NCBI GenBank assembly: GCA_029936705.1
Contig: JAPYSD010000002.1
Span: 1-39,416 of the forward strand
Reading direction: 5' to 3'
DNA length: 39,416 bases
DNA from: Croceicoccus sp.
GTDB taxonomy: Bacteria > Pseudomonadota > Alphaproteobacteria > Sphingomonadales > Sphingomonadaceae
This document shows positions 18,124-26,663 of this stretch, piece after piece (position 1 is the first letter of the stretch; every line of letters begins with the position of its first letter). Made by a program: the position numbers and the translations under genes. The notes under the pieces were generated by a model. The model was not told the origin of the DNA. It saw only the letters and a list, made by a program, of their open reading frames with translations, and made no database searches.

Positions 18124-21093
18124 ATGGCGCGGCGGCGATTATTGACCGGAGAAGAAAGGCGTCGCCTGTTCGATATCCCCCATGACGAAACCGCGATCGT
18201 CGGCCACTATACCCTTGCCGCCGAGGATCTCGAACTGGTCGGTCGCCGCTATCGCCCTGCCAACCGCCTCGGTCTGGCAACGCAGATCGCGCTTATGCGG
18301 CATCCCGGCTTCGGTTTGCAGCCCGACGTCGACGTCCCCGATGCGGTCCTTCACTATCTCGCCGCCCAGCTCTTCGTCGATGTTGATGCGTTCGCCGACT
18401 ATGGCCAGCGCGCGCAAACACGTAACGATCATGCCGACATTGCGGCACGGCATCTGGGGCTACACCCTTTTCGGCGAGGGGATATACCGCTCGCGCTCGA
18501 TCTCGCCGCAAGAGCTGCGGAGCGGACCGATCGGGGCGAACCTATTGTCCGCGCATTGATGGAGGGGCTGAAGCAGGAACGCTTCATTCTTCCATCGGCA
18601 GACACGCTCGAACGTGCGGGCCTCGCCGGCAGGGCACGCGCCCGCAAAGCCGCGGCGGCGCTCATTGTCGAAAGCCTGGGTCATGCCGAACTGGCGCGGA
18701 TCGATGATCTGATCGTCAACAACAGCGACTTCGGCATGACGCCGCTGGCCTGGCTGCGCAATTTCGAGGAAGCGCCCACCACGGCGAACATCAACGGGCT
18801 GCTGGAACGGCTACGCTATGTGCGCGGAATCGGCATCGACCCGGCGATCGGCGCGAAAATCCCCGACTTCCGGTTCGCGCAGTTCATGCGCGAAGGTGGC
18901 GTTGCGCCGGCGTTCCTGCTCTCCGATTATAGCCTTAACAGGCGCCGCGCGACGCTGATCGCGGCGGTCATCGACCTCGATGCCAGGCTCGCCGATGGTG
19001 CGATCCAGATGTTCGACAGGCTTGTCGGAAGCCTGTTCACACGGGCGCGGCGCGGGCGGGAAAGGCGCTATCAGGACAGCATCCGCTCGGTCGGCGAACT
19101 TATGCGGCTGTTCGGCGCGACGATCGCCGCGCTGGGAGAGGCGGTCGAACATGGCGGTAATCCGCTCGAACTGATCGACGAAGCGGTAGGCTGGCACAGA
19201 CTGGTCGCAGCCAAATCGCAGGTCGATGCGCTGGCCGAGCTGGCGGGCGAAGATGCGCTTGTCGCGGCGACTGGTCGCTATGCGACGCTGCGGCGGTTCA
19301 GCCCGGCTTTCCTCGATACATTCACGTTCAAGGCATCGGGGAGCGGATCGCAACTGGTCAAGGCCATCGAGGTCATCCGCGATACCAATGCCCGCAAGGC
19401 CCGCAGCCTGCCCGAGGGCGTTCCGCTCCCATTCGCCAACCGGCAGTGGAAGCGCCTCATCACCGAAGGTGGCCAGGTCGATCGCCGGCGATACGAGACG
19501 GCCATCATGGCCACGCTGCGCGATCGGTTGCGCGCCGGCGACATATGGGTCGAAGGAACCCGCAATTATCGCCGCTTCGACACCTATTTGCTGAGTCGAC
19601 GCGATGCCGATAAGGTGGCCGACAGCCTGCCATTCCAGACCGATGCGGCCGCCTATCTGGAGGAGCGGGCAAGGACGCTCGACTGGCGGCTGCGCCGTTT
19701 CGCCAAGCAACTCAAGGCGAACAGGCTCGCGGGCGTGGCGCTCGAACGCGACCGGCTCAAGCTGCAACCCATGCCGGCGATCACTCCACCCGAGGCGGAG
19801 GCTCTCGATCGCAGGCTCGACGCCTTGCTTCCGCGCGTGCGGATCACCGAACTCCTGGTCGAGGTGGCCGAGCGCACCGGGTTCCTGAGCGCATTTCGCG
19901 ATCTTCGGTCCGGCAAGGAGCATGACAACCCGCACGCGATCCTCGCCGCCATTCTCGCTGATGGATCGAATCTGGGTCTAGAGCGCATGGCCAACGCCAG
20001 CGACGGGGTGAGCTACGCCCAGCTTGCCTGGACCCACAACTGGTATTTGTCGCCCGAAAACTATCAGGCCGCGTTGGGGATGATCGTTGCCGCGCACCAT
20101 GATCTTCCTTTCACGCGCCATTGGGGAGCCGGCACTAGTTCATCCTCCGATGGGCAGTTCTTCCGCTCGGGCCGCAACCGATCGGCGGCGGCCGACATCA
20201 ATGCGAAATATGGCAGCGAGCCGGGCCTGAAGATCTACTCCCACCTGTCCGATCATTTTGCCTCGTTCGGATCGCGGATCATGTCGGCCACCGCCGGCGA
20301 GGCCCCCTACGTGCTGGATGGCCTGATGCTCGGCGCCGGCGCGCTACCGCTGCATGAGCATTACACTGATACCGGCGGCGCGACGGACCATGTCTTTGCC
20401 CTTTGCCATCTTCTCGGCTTCCGGTTCGTGCCCCGTCTGCGCGACATCGCCGACCGGAAACTCGGCTCGATCGCCGCGCCTTCGACCTACAAAGGCATCG
20501 AAAGCCTCATGGGCCGCACGATCAAGACGGCGGCGATCGAAGCCGATTGGGATGACATCGTCAGGATCGTCGCCTCCATTAAGGAAGGAGCCGTTGCGCC
20601 CTCCGCGATCCTGCGCAAGCTGGCCGCCTACAAGCGCCAGAACAGGCTGGATTTTGCGCTGGCCGAACTCGGCCGCATCGAGCGGACGCTATTTGCGCTC
20701 GACTGGCTTGAACAGCCCGACTTGCGTCGCGCCTGCCAGGCCGGCCTCAATAAAGGCGAAGCACGTCATACCCTTGCCGCCGCGATCTACACCAACCGAC
20801 AGGGGCGGTTCACCGATCGCTCGATCGAGAATCAGGAATATCGGGCATCGGGCCTCAATCTGCTGATCGCGGCGATTTCTTACTGGAACACCGTCTATAT
20901 GGACAGGGCCGCCCAGCATCTCCAATCATCCGGCGGCACCTTCGATGATGCGCTGCTTGCCCATCTCTCGCCGATGGGCTGGGTGCATATCAGTTTGACC
21001 GGCGACTATCTGTGGCAAAGGGCAAACCGGCTCTCCCCTGGCGAGTTCCGCACCCTCAACGATCCCATGGCCCGCCTCAAACTCGTGGCATAG
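18124..21093 (+). CDS. tnpA: Tn3-family transposase TnpA
   Basis: 989 aa; RRRLLTGEERRRLFDIP N-terminus; HWGAGTSSSSDGQFF; HEHYTDTGGATDHVFALCHLLGFRFVPRLRDI; WNTVYMDRA. Confidence 0.97.
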   Translation: MARRRLLTGEERRRLFDIPHDETAIVGHYTLAAEDLELVGRRYRPANRLGLATQIALMRHPGFGLQPDVDVPDAVLHYLAAQLFVDVDAFADYGQRAQTRNDHADIAARHLGLHPFRRGDIPLALDLAARAAERTDRGEPIVRALMEGLKQERFILPSADTLERAGLAGRARARKAAAALIVESLGHAELARIDDLIVNNSDFGMTPLAWLRNFEEAPTTANINGLLERLRYVRGIGIDPAIGAKIPDFRFAQFMREGGVAPAFLLSDYSLNRRRATLIAAVIDLDARLADGAIQMFDRLVGSLFTRARRGRERRYQDSIRSVGELMRLFGATIAALGEAVEHGGNPLELIDEAVGWHRLVAAKSQVDALAELAGEDALVAATGRYATLRRFSPAFLDTFTFKASGSGSQLVKAIEVIRDTNARKARSLPEGVPLPFANRQWKRLITEGGQVDRRRYETAIMATLRDRLRAGDIWVEGTRNYRRFDTYLLSRRDADKVADSLPFQTDAAAYLEERARTLDWRLRRFAKQLKANRLAGVALERDRLKLQPMPAITPPEAEALDRRLDALLPRVRITELLVEVAERTGFLSAFRDLRSGKEHDNPHAILAAILADGSNLGLERMANASDGVSYAQLAWTHNWYLSPENYQAALGMIVAAHHDLPFTRHWGAGTSSSSDGQFFRSGRNRSAAADINAKYGSEPGLKIYSHLSDHFASFGSRIMSATAGEAPYVLDGLMLGAGALPLHEHYTDTGGATDHVFALCHLLGFRFVPRLRDIADRKLGSIAAPSTYKGIESLMGRTIKTAAIEADWDDIVRIVASIKEGAVAPSAILRKLAAYKRQNRLDFALAELGRIERTLFALDWLEQPDLRRACQAGLNKGEARHTLAAAIYTNRQGRFTDRSIENQEYRASGLNLLIAAISYWNTVYMDRAAQHLQSSGGTFDDALLAHLSPMGWVHISLTGDYLWQRANRLSPGEFRTLNDPMARLKLVA

Positions 21094-21100
21094 CCAGTGT

Positions 21101-21153
21101 TCTCATTATGTCCGCCAAATCGTTGTCTGGCGCACAAACCTTGAGGTGACGCC
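21101..21153 (-). repeat. Right terminal inverted repeat
   Basis: Reverse complement GGCGTCACCTCAAGGTTTGTGCGCCAGACAACGATTTGGCGGACATAATGAGA. Confidence 0.92.
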
Positions 21154-21158
21154 AGCTA
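21154..21158. repeat. Right target-site duplication AGCTA
   Basis: Identical to 10997..11001. Confidence 0.85.
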
Positions 21159-21394
21159 CGCGGGTTCCGCCACGGCAACCCTGGGTGAATAGCGGCGAAA
21201 GGCTGCCTCTCTTCGCCGACATTGCTGCCGTTCGCTGGCTCAGATTAGTCCGTCGAAACCTGCCCTACGTTCATGCCCAGCCAAAAGCGGTAACGGGCCG
21301 TAGCTGACGGGCGGCCTACAGGCGTTCATGATTGGGAACGGAGTGAATTCAGGATTACGCGCATCTCTAATGGACTGATATCTGCGTGAGACGC

Positions 21395-22504
21395 TCAAGC
21401 TACATTTCGACGCACCATTTTTCTACGCGATGGCAAACTGCGGGGCCTTGGGGCACGATCGCGCTTCGCTGGCGGGCAAGCAGGACAGCTGACGGCTTCT
21501 TCGACCATCGCTTTCGGTCCCGGGATTGGGCCTCCAAGGCGCCCATCGAGAATCTGCCGAATCAGATCGTCGAAAAGGTCGCGCTCGACCGCGTACATTC
21601 CGCCCCGCGCGCCTTCAAAGGCGCAGTTCCACGCCGCGAGTGCTTGGCCATAGCGTAGAGCATTTGTCAGACTCTCGATGCTCGTCGATTTCAATCCTGA
21701 AAGGCCCGCTCCGGCGATCTTCGACAATAGACCGGCCGAACACCAATCACCGGACCCGCAGCTGTCTAAAAACTGCGGCGCGTTGACCGCCGGCAAATGC
21801 GTCCAATCGGACAGATTTGAAAGACGATGGCGATAACGCAGCCCTTCAATGCCCATCGTCTGGATTTCAAGAATCGTGGCACTATCACCGGTCATCGCGC
21901 CGCCAGCCTCGCTCAAGCGCTGATCGGCATATTTCACGATGTGGGCGAGCTGCAACGCCTCGGCAAAGAGCTTGGGATCGGATTTGCCAGACGGCTCGAA
22001 CATGACGATCGCGCCCGCGTCTGCCGCTCGCGCTGCCAAGGTCAGCGCCGCGCGCGAAAGCCGATCCATGAAGAAAACTTGGGCGCCGTTGACCCCGTCG
22101 CCGACGGCATCGACGGCCTGGCGTGTGACCGGCTTGAAACTCGGCAACCACTGGCCGCAGCGTGGACAAGCCCAGGAAAAGCGGTGTGTTGGTGATCCAT
22201 CGCGCCCTCGACATATCTCCTGGATGATGATGGGCGTATGACTGGTTGGCTCACAACCGGCAAAATCCAGCTTCACGCCCCAGCGGCTCATGTCAGCCCT
22301 GACCCGCTCGGAGGCAGGGTCACCGTTCATGCGGGCGATTGGGTAGCTCTCCCACCCAAGGTAGGCGAGGATTGATAGAACGTTCCCGCAAGTCCCGCCC
22401 GCCCAAGCCTGGACCGGCAGGTTCGGATTCGCGCTCATGACCAGATCGAGTGCGATCAGGCCGGTCCCAAATGCGCGCGGCTTTTCGCCTTCGGCTGTGT
22501 TCAC
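21395..22504 (-). CDS. PfkB-family carbohydrate/nucleoside kinase-like protein
   Basis: GTGLIALDLVMS; AGGTCGNVLSILAYLGWESYPIARMNGDPASERVRADMSRWGV; DSCGSGDWCSAGLLSK (PfkB signature 2 variant); GTG start. Confidence 0.85.
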   Translation of the reverse strand: MNTAEGEKPRAFGTGLIALDLVMSANPNLPVQAWAGGTCGNVLSILAYLGWESYPIARMNGDPASERVRADMSRWGVKLDFAGCEPTSHTPIIIQEICRGRDGSPTHRFSWACPRCGQWLPSFKPVTRQAVDAVGDGVNGAQVFFMDRLSRAALTLAARAADAGAIVMFEPSGKSDPKLFAEALQLAHIVKYADQRLSEAGGAMTGDSATILEIQTMGIEGLRYRHRLSNLSDWTHLPAVNAPQFLDSCGSGDWCSAGLLSKIAGAGLSGLKSTSIESLTNALRYGQALAAWNCAFEGARGGMYAVERDLFDDLIRQILDGRLGGPIPGPKAMVEEAVSCPACPPAKRDRAPRPRSLPSRRKMVRRNVA

Positions 22505-23604
22505 GCCGCTACCCCCTCATTATGAAGTGCCGGTCGAGGCTGCGGATAGACATCCCCTTCCAACCAAATATGAATCATGTCGGCCGCCTCCTCGTTGGCG
22601 GCCGGCCCATCGAACGCGTAGCCGATCGCCTCCAGATAGGCGACAGGCAAATCACGCTCGAGTGCCGCCATCAAGGCACCAAGCGCCATGACCTTGCTTC
22701 CGAGCGGTGAAAGGATCATCAGCGATCCTCCGACCTCCGCAAAGACCGGCTTTCGCAGGTCATCAAGACGCAGGATCGTTCGATAGAGATCGAGCGGATC
22801 CGACTCGTCCGCATAGACAATATTGCGCGTATCTACCGACCACCCGCTCTCGAACTCGGTCAGAAACTCCTCGGCCAAGCGATCGCCGGCCCGCGGATCG
22901 ATCGTCGGAAACGGCAGGATCGGGCAGGTATCGTGCGGGTCGACGAAGGAATGCAGCCGTCCGAGCGCGCCGGCCCGCCCGGATGCGAGTTGCGGCAGCC
23001 AGAGCTTCGCGGCGCCGGCCGAGCCGTCGAGGGTCGATCCGCCGCGAAAGCCATGCACGAAGCCCGGCGCATCGCTCGATACCGACGTGATCGCGCCGTC
23101 GAGGGCCGGGTCATGTGTCACGAACAGGTGAAGATTGAACTCGGCCGGTGCCCGCACCGACCGTTCGACCAGATAGCGGATGATCGGGAACGCCGTGCCG
23201 ACCGAAAGCGCGCTGATATCGACGACGACATCGGTCGTCTCCGCGAAATCCTGCCGACCGATCAGCGCGACCGCATTCCGGCCGCCCACTACCGCGCCGT
23301 CGCTCCCGAAGATGTTCACCGGTGCCATCTCATGCGCCGGAATTGCCGCCCGTAGCACGTCGCCATTCGTGGTAGCGCGGTCGATCAGCGTCTGCGTCGG
23401 CTTCGGGCGCTCTTCCTGAAAAAACAACCCCCGGATTTGGCCTTCGGTGTTGGCGAGCCGCCGCGCCACGGTCGTAGAACGAGGATCAAAGCCAGCCCCG
23501 CCCACCAGCAGGATGCGACGTTCGGGGCGGGCGAAATAATCGTCCACGAAGCCGTCAATCTCGGCGCCGCGATGCGAGACGCAGGGATCCCATCGGCCGG
23601 CCAT
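22501..23604 (-). CDS. Unknown Rossmann-like protein of the five-gene operon
   Basis: RRILLVGGAGFDPRSTTVARRL; VVVDISALSVGTAFPIIRYLVERS; overlaps both neighbours. Confidence 0.75.
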   Translation of the reverse strand: MAGRWDPCVSHRGAEIDGFVDDYFARPERRILLVGGAGFDPRSTTVARRLANTEGQIRGLFFQEERPKPTQTLIDRATTNGDVLRAAIPAHEMAPVNIFGSDGAVVGGRNAVALIGRQDFAETTDVVVDISALSVGTAFPIIRYLVERSVRAPAEFNLHLFVTHDPALDGAITSVSSDAPGFVHGFRGGSTLDGSAGAAKLWLPQLASGRAGALGRLHSFVDPHDTCPILPFPTIDPRAGDRLAEEFLTEFESGWSVDTRNIVYADESDPLDLYRTILRLDDLRKPVFAEVGGSLMILSPLGSKVMALGALMAALERDLPVAYLEAIGYAFDGPAANEEAADMIHIWLEGDVYPQPRPALHNEGVAA

Positions 23605-25514
23605 CAGGGGACCTCATCCAGAAGCCGAACCAGATCGTCGGCGCGCCGCTCGAGAAACCCGCCCCGCTTGAGAGTCAGGCCATGATGGAGCAGCAACACG
23701 CCGCCCAGCTCGATGAGACACCATTTGCGCTTCTTCGTGCCATGGTCCGGCACGAGCACAAAGGCGTTATAGGCCACGCCGAACTGCAAAACGCGCGCGA
23801 GATCGGGATGGCTCGTCGGGATCGAGTCGAACTCGTCTTGCGGAATTCCGAAGGCAGTCGCCCCACCCCCCAGCGACGCATTGCCTTCCAGGCTCTTGGT
23901 AACGCATTCCCGAGCGATCCCATCCGACAGACGCCTGACCAACTGCTGCTGCGGGAAGTCCCATTCCCGCACCATCTCGCTGGCGCGTTCGCGCAGCAGC
24001 TTGTGCTGCATCCCGCTGCGCAGCGTCGGCGCCTTGGCGCGAATGAGCTGGGTCTCCGACTGGGAGACCAGGCGGGCAGCCAGTTGCAGAAACTGCTCGG
24101 CATTCTCCGAACTAGCATCGCAGAGCGCATCGATCCCGAAATAATAAGGCCGATCATAGCGATGGAGGAGATGAATGCGGGCACCTTCCGCGATCGAGGC
24201 ATCAACCGTCAGCGGGCGGTTCGGCTCGACATCCTCCTCCGGCTGATCGAACAGGCCTCGCTGGGGTATCCGCTTGGCATAGCGCTCAAACAGCACCGAC
24301 AGCATTGCCATCTGCATGTCCTCGCCGGCCTCGCCCGTGCCTTCCAAATAGGTGGCAATATCCTGCGCGAGCGCGTGCCGGCGGACGGCAGAGATGTTAT
24401 GACGGCGCTGAAGCACGTCGACATGCTCCGCCAACCGTTCCCGTTTGCTCTGTGCGATTATCTCGGGCGTAGTCGACAACAGATCGCCGAGATTGTTCAG
24501 CCGGCGGCGATTAAACACCTCCATCTGGCTCAAATAGCGGCCAGCCATATCTCGCGCCATCTTGCGGAATGCGCGCCGCTGCCCGAGCCGGTCGTCGGTG
24601 CTCTGCATCCAGATATCGGTGATTTCCCGGGCACGTTTGAGGCCCGGCTCCTCACCGTCCTGCGGTTCGGCATCCAGCAGGACGTCAGCAGGCGTGAGCG
24701 CGTCGAGCCGAGTCAGGATCCAGCGCGAAACTTTAAGTTCTCGCCGCGCGAGCCAGCGCTGCAAGGCGGCCAATTGAGCCGGATGGAGGCTGTGCGCATC
24801 GTCGAAGATGATCAACGGGCGGAGCGTCAGCACATCCTCGCCATCGACAATGCGGAAGGATTCGATGACGTCGAATGGGCGATAGGCCGCGGCCGCCTGG
24901 TCATCGATATCCTTGACGTCGGGCGGCATGAGTGCGGCTGAAATCCGATAGATCGCGAGTTCGACCTCGCGCGCGCGCTGGAGCAGATCGGGACCGGCCG
25001 TCCCCCCGATCGCGGTCAACGCCGCATCGGCGTCTGCGCGAGGAATGATCTCAACCTGATCGAGCGCGACGCCTGCCGTCTGCAAGTTGCGCAGCCATGC
25101 TAGGATCGTGCGCGCTTGGAGGAGGGCGATCATCAACCCTGCCTTGAGCTCGTCGGGATAGGGAAACTCCCAGAATTCGCGATATTCCGCCTCGAGCGGA
25201 AGCCTGCCCCCCAGCAGGACCGGCTGCTCATCGACCAGCGCCCCGCACGCCGTCAGCGTGTCGATCAACGGCTTGTAGGTGTTGAGGCCGCGATTGCGCA
25301 GCAGCGTGCGCAGCGTCGCATACTGGAACAGCCGGGCCAGGGTCGTCTTGCCGCTGCCCGGCGTGCCGATCACCATTGCCAAGCGATCGTAGAGCCGCCC
25401 ATCCTTTGCCGGCTTCTCGAAGAAGGTCGACAGCGGTTCGGGCGTCACGACAGCCAAAAAGGCCTCGTCATCGCGAAGATATTCGGTGGCGCGCTTCTCG
25501 AAGGGATTGATCAT
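23604..25514 (-). CDS. P-loop NTPase (AAA/STAND-like)
   Basis: Walker [20 protein letters not shown]; Walker B-like [21 protein letters not shown]. Confidence 0.85.
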   Translation of the reverse strand: MINPFEKRATEYLRDDEAFLAVVTPEPLSTFFEKPAKDGRLYDRLAMVIGTPGSGKTTLARLFQYATLRTLLRNRGLNTYKPLIDTLTACGALVDEQPVLLGGRLPLEAEYREFWEFPYPDELKAGLMIALLQARTILAWLRNLQTAGVALDQVEIIPRADADAALTAIGGTAGPDLLQRAREVELAIYRISAALMPPDVKDIDDQAAAAYRPFDVIESFRIVDGEDVLTLRPLIIFDDAHSLHPAQLAALQRWLARRELKVSRWILTRLDALTPADVLLDAEPQDGEEPGLKRAREITDIWMQSTDDRLGQRRAFRKMARDMAGRYLSQMEVFNRRRLNNLGDLLSTTPEIIAQSKRERLAEHVDVLQRRHNISAVRRHALAQDIATYLEGTGEAGEDMQMAMLSVLFERYAKRIPQRGLFDQPEEDVEPNRPLTVDASIAEGARIHLLHRYDRPYYFGIDALCDASSENAEQFLQLAARLVSQSETQLIRAKAPTLRSGMQHKLLRERASEMVREWDFPQQQLVRRLSDGIARECVTKSLEGNASLGGGATAFGIPQDEFDSIPTSHPDLARVLQFGVAYNAFVLVPDHGTKKRKWCLIELGGVLLLHHGLTLKRGGFLERRADDLVRLLDEVP

Positions 25515-25523
25515 GGCCGCCGC

Positions 25524-26663
25524 TCAGACATGCCTCTGCCGCCGCCGGAACAGAGGGCGCATCGCCGGAGCCGCAACACCATCACGGTCCCCGCCCGCGG
25601 TCTCCGCCCAGAGCAACGCGACCGCGTTATTCGGTGTATTGTGATTCAGCACGAGGGGGAGCGCACAGCCGCCATAGCCAAGGCCGAGATGCTCGACGCC
25701 GCCAACATCCGTGTGCTTCGTGCGAATGATCGGATCGTAATATGTCTGGGTCAGCTTGATGAACGCATCGTCACGCCCTTCAACGACGCCCAGGGGCAGG
25801 TCAGTCGGGAGTACCGTGCCGAACGAAATATGGACCGCCTTGGCCCAGCCGTCGCCGACCAGCGCATCTTTTGCGAGCTCTTGACGCTCGCCGATGGCCT
25901 GCGCTGCGGTCGAAGAGGCGATATAGTGATGCACGCAAAGCTCCCAATTCGGATCGAACGGGTCGCTTCCGAGGACCTGGCGCGCGCCTTCGATTGACTC
26001 CTTGAAGCGCCAGAGCTTCCCCGACCACTTCTGCTTCTTCTCGTTGTAGCGGAAGAACGATGTGCCCGTCCCCGCGAAATCGTCGACAAGATAGACCAGC
26101 CGAAACAGCGCCTGCTCGTCCTTCAGATCCTCGCGAAGGTTGCCGAGAAGGTCTTCCCATTTCTCCTTGTCGAGCTGTGTTGCGAGCACCAGCTGTTCAT
26201 TGGTGAGCAGCCCGACATTGCTATGGCGAACGCCGTCGATCCGTGCGCCGTCGCTCAACCCCATGACGAGGGTCTGGCGGCGCAAGCGTTCCACGTCGCT
26301 CCGCGCCGCTTCATCGCCTAGCACCCGAAAGGCGGGAATGCCGCGCTGCGCCGCGACCGTCGACACCAGACGTTCCCGCATCGTCTTTGGATAGAACTGT
26401 TCGACGAGCTTCTGCATTTCGATGGGCCCGACATAGACCAACCTACTGCGCACGAACGCATAGGCCGTCTCGCGTTCCGCCCGATCGAACTGCTGGAGCC
26501 AGGTGGCGAGACTCTCGAAAAACCGCATGCCCGCCTGGAAATCCCGGTAGCCGTCATATTTCAGCCGCGCCATCAGCCGCAGCCAGCGATATTCCTCCCG
26601 GGCGCGCTCGTCGCTCCAGTGCATGATCTCGGCAAGGACTTTGAGGCCTAGATCCTGGTTCAT
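25524..26663 (-). CDS. Phosphoribosyltransferase-like protein
   Basis: LFRLVYLVDDFAGTGTSFFRY matches a PRPP-binding loop (hhDDxxGTGTS). Confidence 0.75.
   Translation of the reverse strand: MNQDLGLKVLAEIMHWSDERAREEYRWLRLMARLKYDGYRDFQAGMRFFESLATWLQQFDRAERETAYAFVRSRLVYVGPIEMQKLVEQFYPKTMRERLVSTVAAQRGIPAFRVLGDEAARSDVERLRRQTLVMGLSDGARIDGVRHSNVGLLTNEQLVLATQLDKEKWEDLLGNLREDLKDEQALFRLVYLVDDFAGTGTSFFRYNEKKQKWSGKLWRFKESIEGARQVLGSDPFDPNWELCVHHYIASSTAAQAIGERQELAKDALVGDGWAKAVHISFGTVLPTDLPLGVVEGRDDAFIKLTQTYYDPIIRTKHTDVGGVEHLGLGYGGCALPLVLNHNTPNNAVALLWAETAGGDRDGVAAPAMRPLFRRRQRHV

Larger units (their letters stand above)
11002..21153. mobile_element. Tn3-family transposon carrying chromate-resistance cargo
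   Basis: Matching terminal inverted repeats GGCGTCACCTCAAGGTTTGTGCGCCAGACAACGATTTGG, 5-bp TSD AGCTA, tnpA and tnpR inside. Confidence 0.92.

Noticed and set aside
18811-19935. 374-aa minus-strand ORF inside tnpA
   Set aside because: Antisense to an intact 989-aa transposase
23682-24941. 419-aa plus-strand ORF inside the NTPase gene
   Set aside because: Antisense shadow; no recognisable motif while the minus strand has Walker A/B
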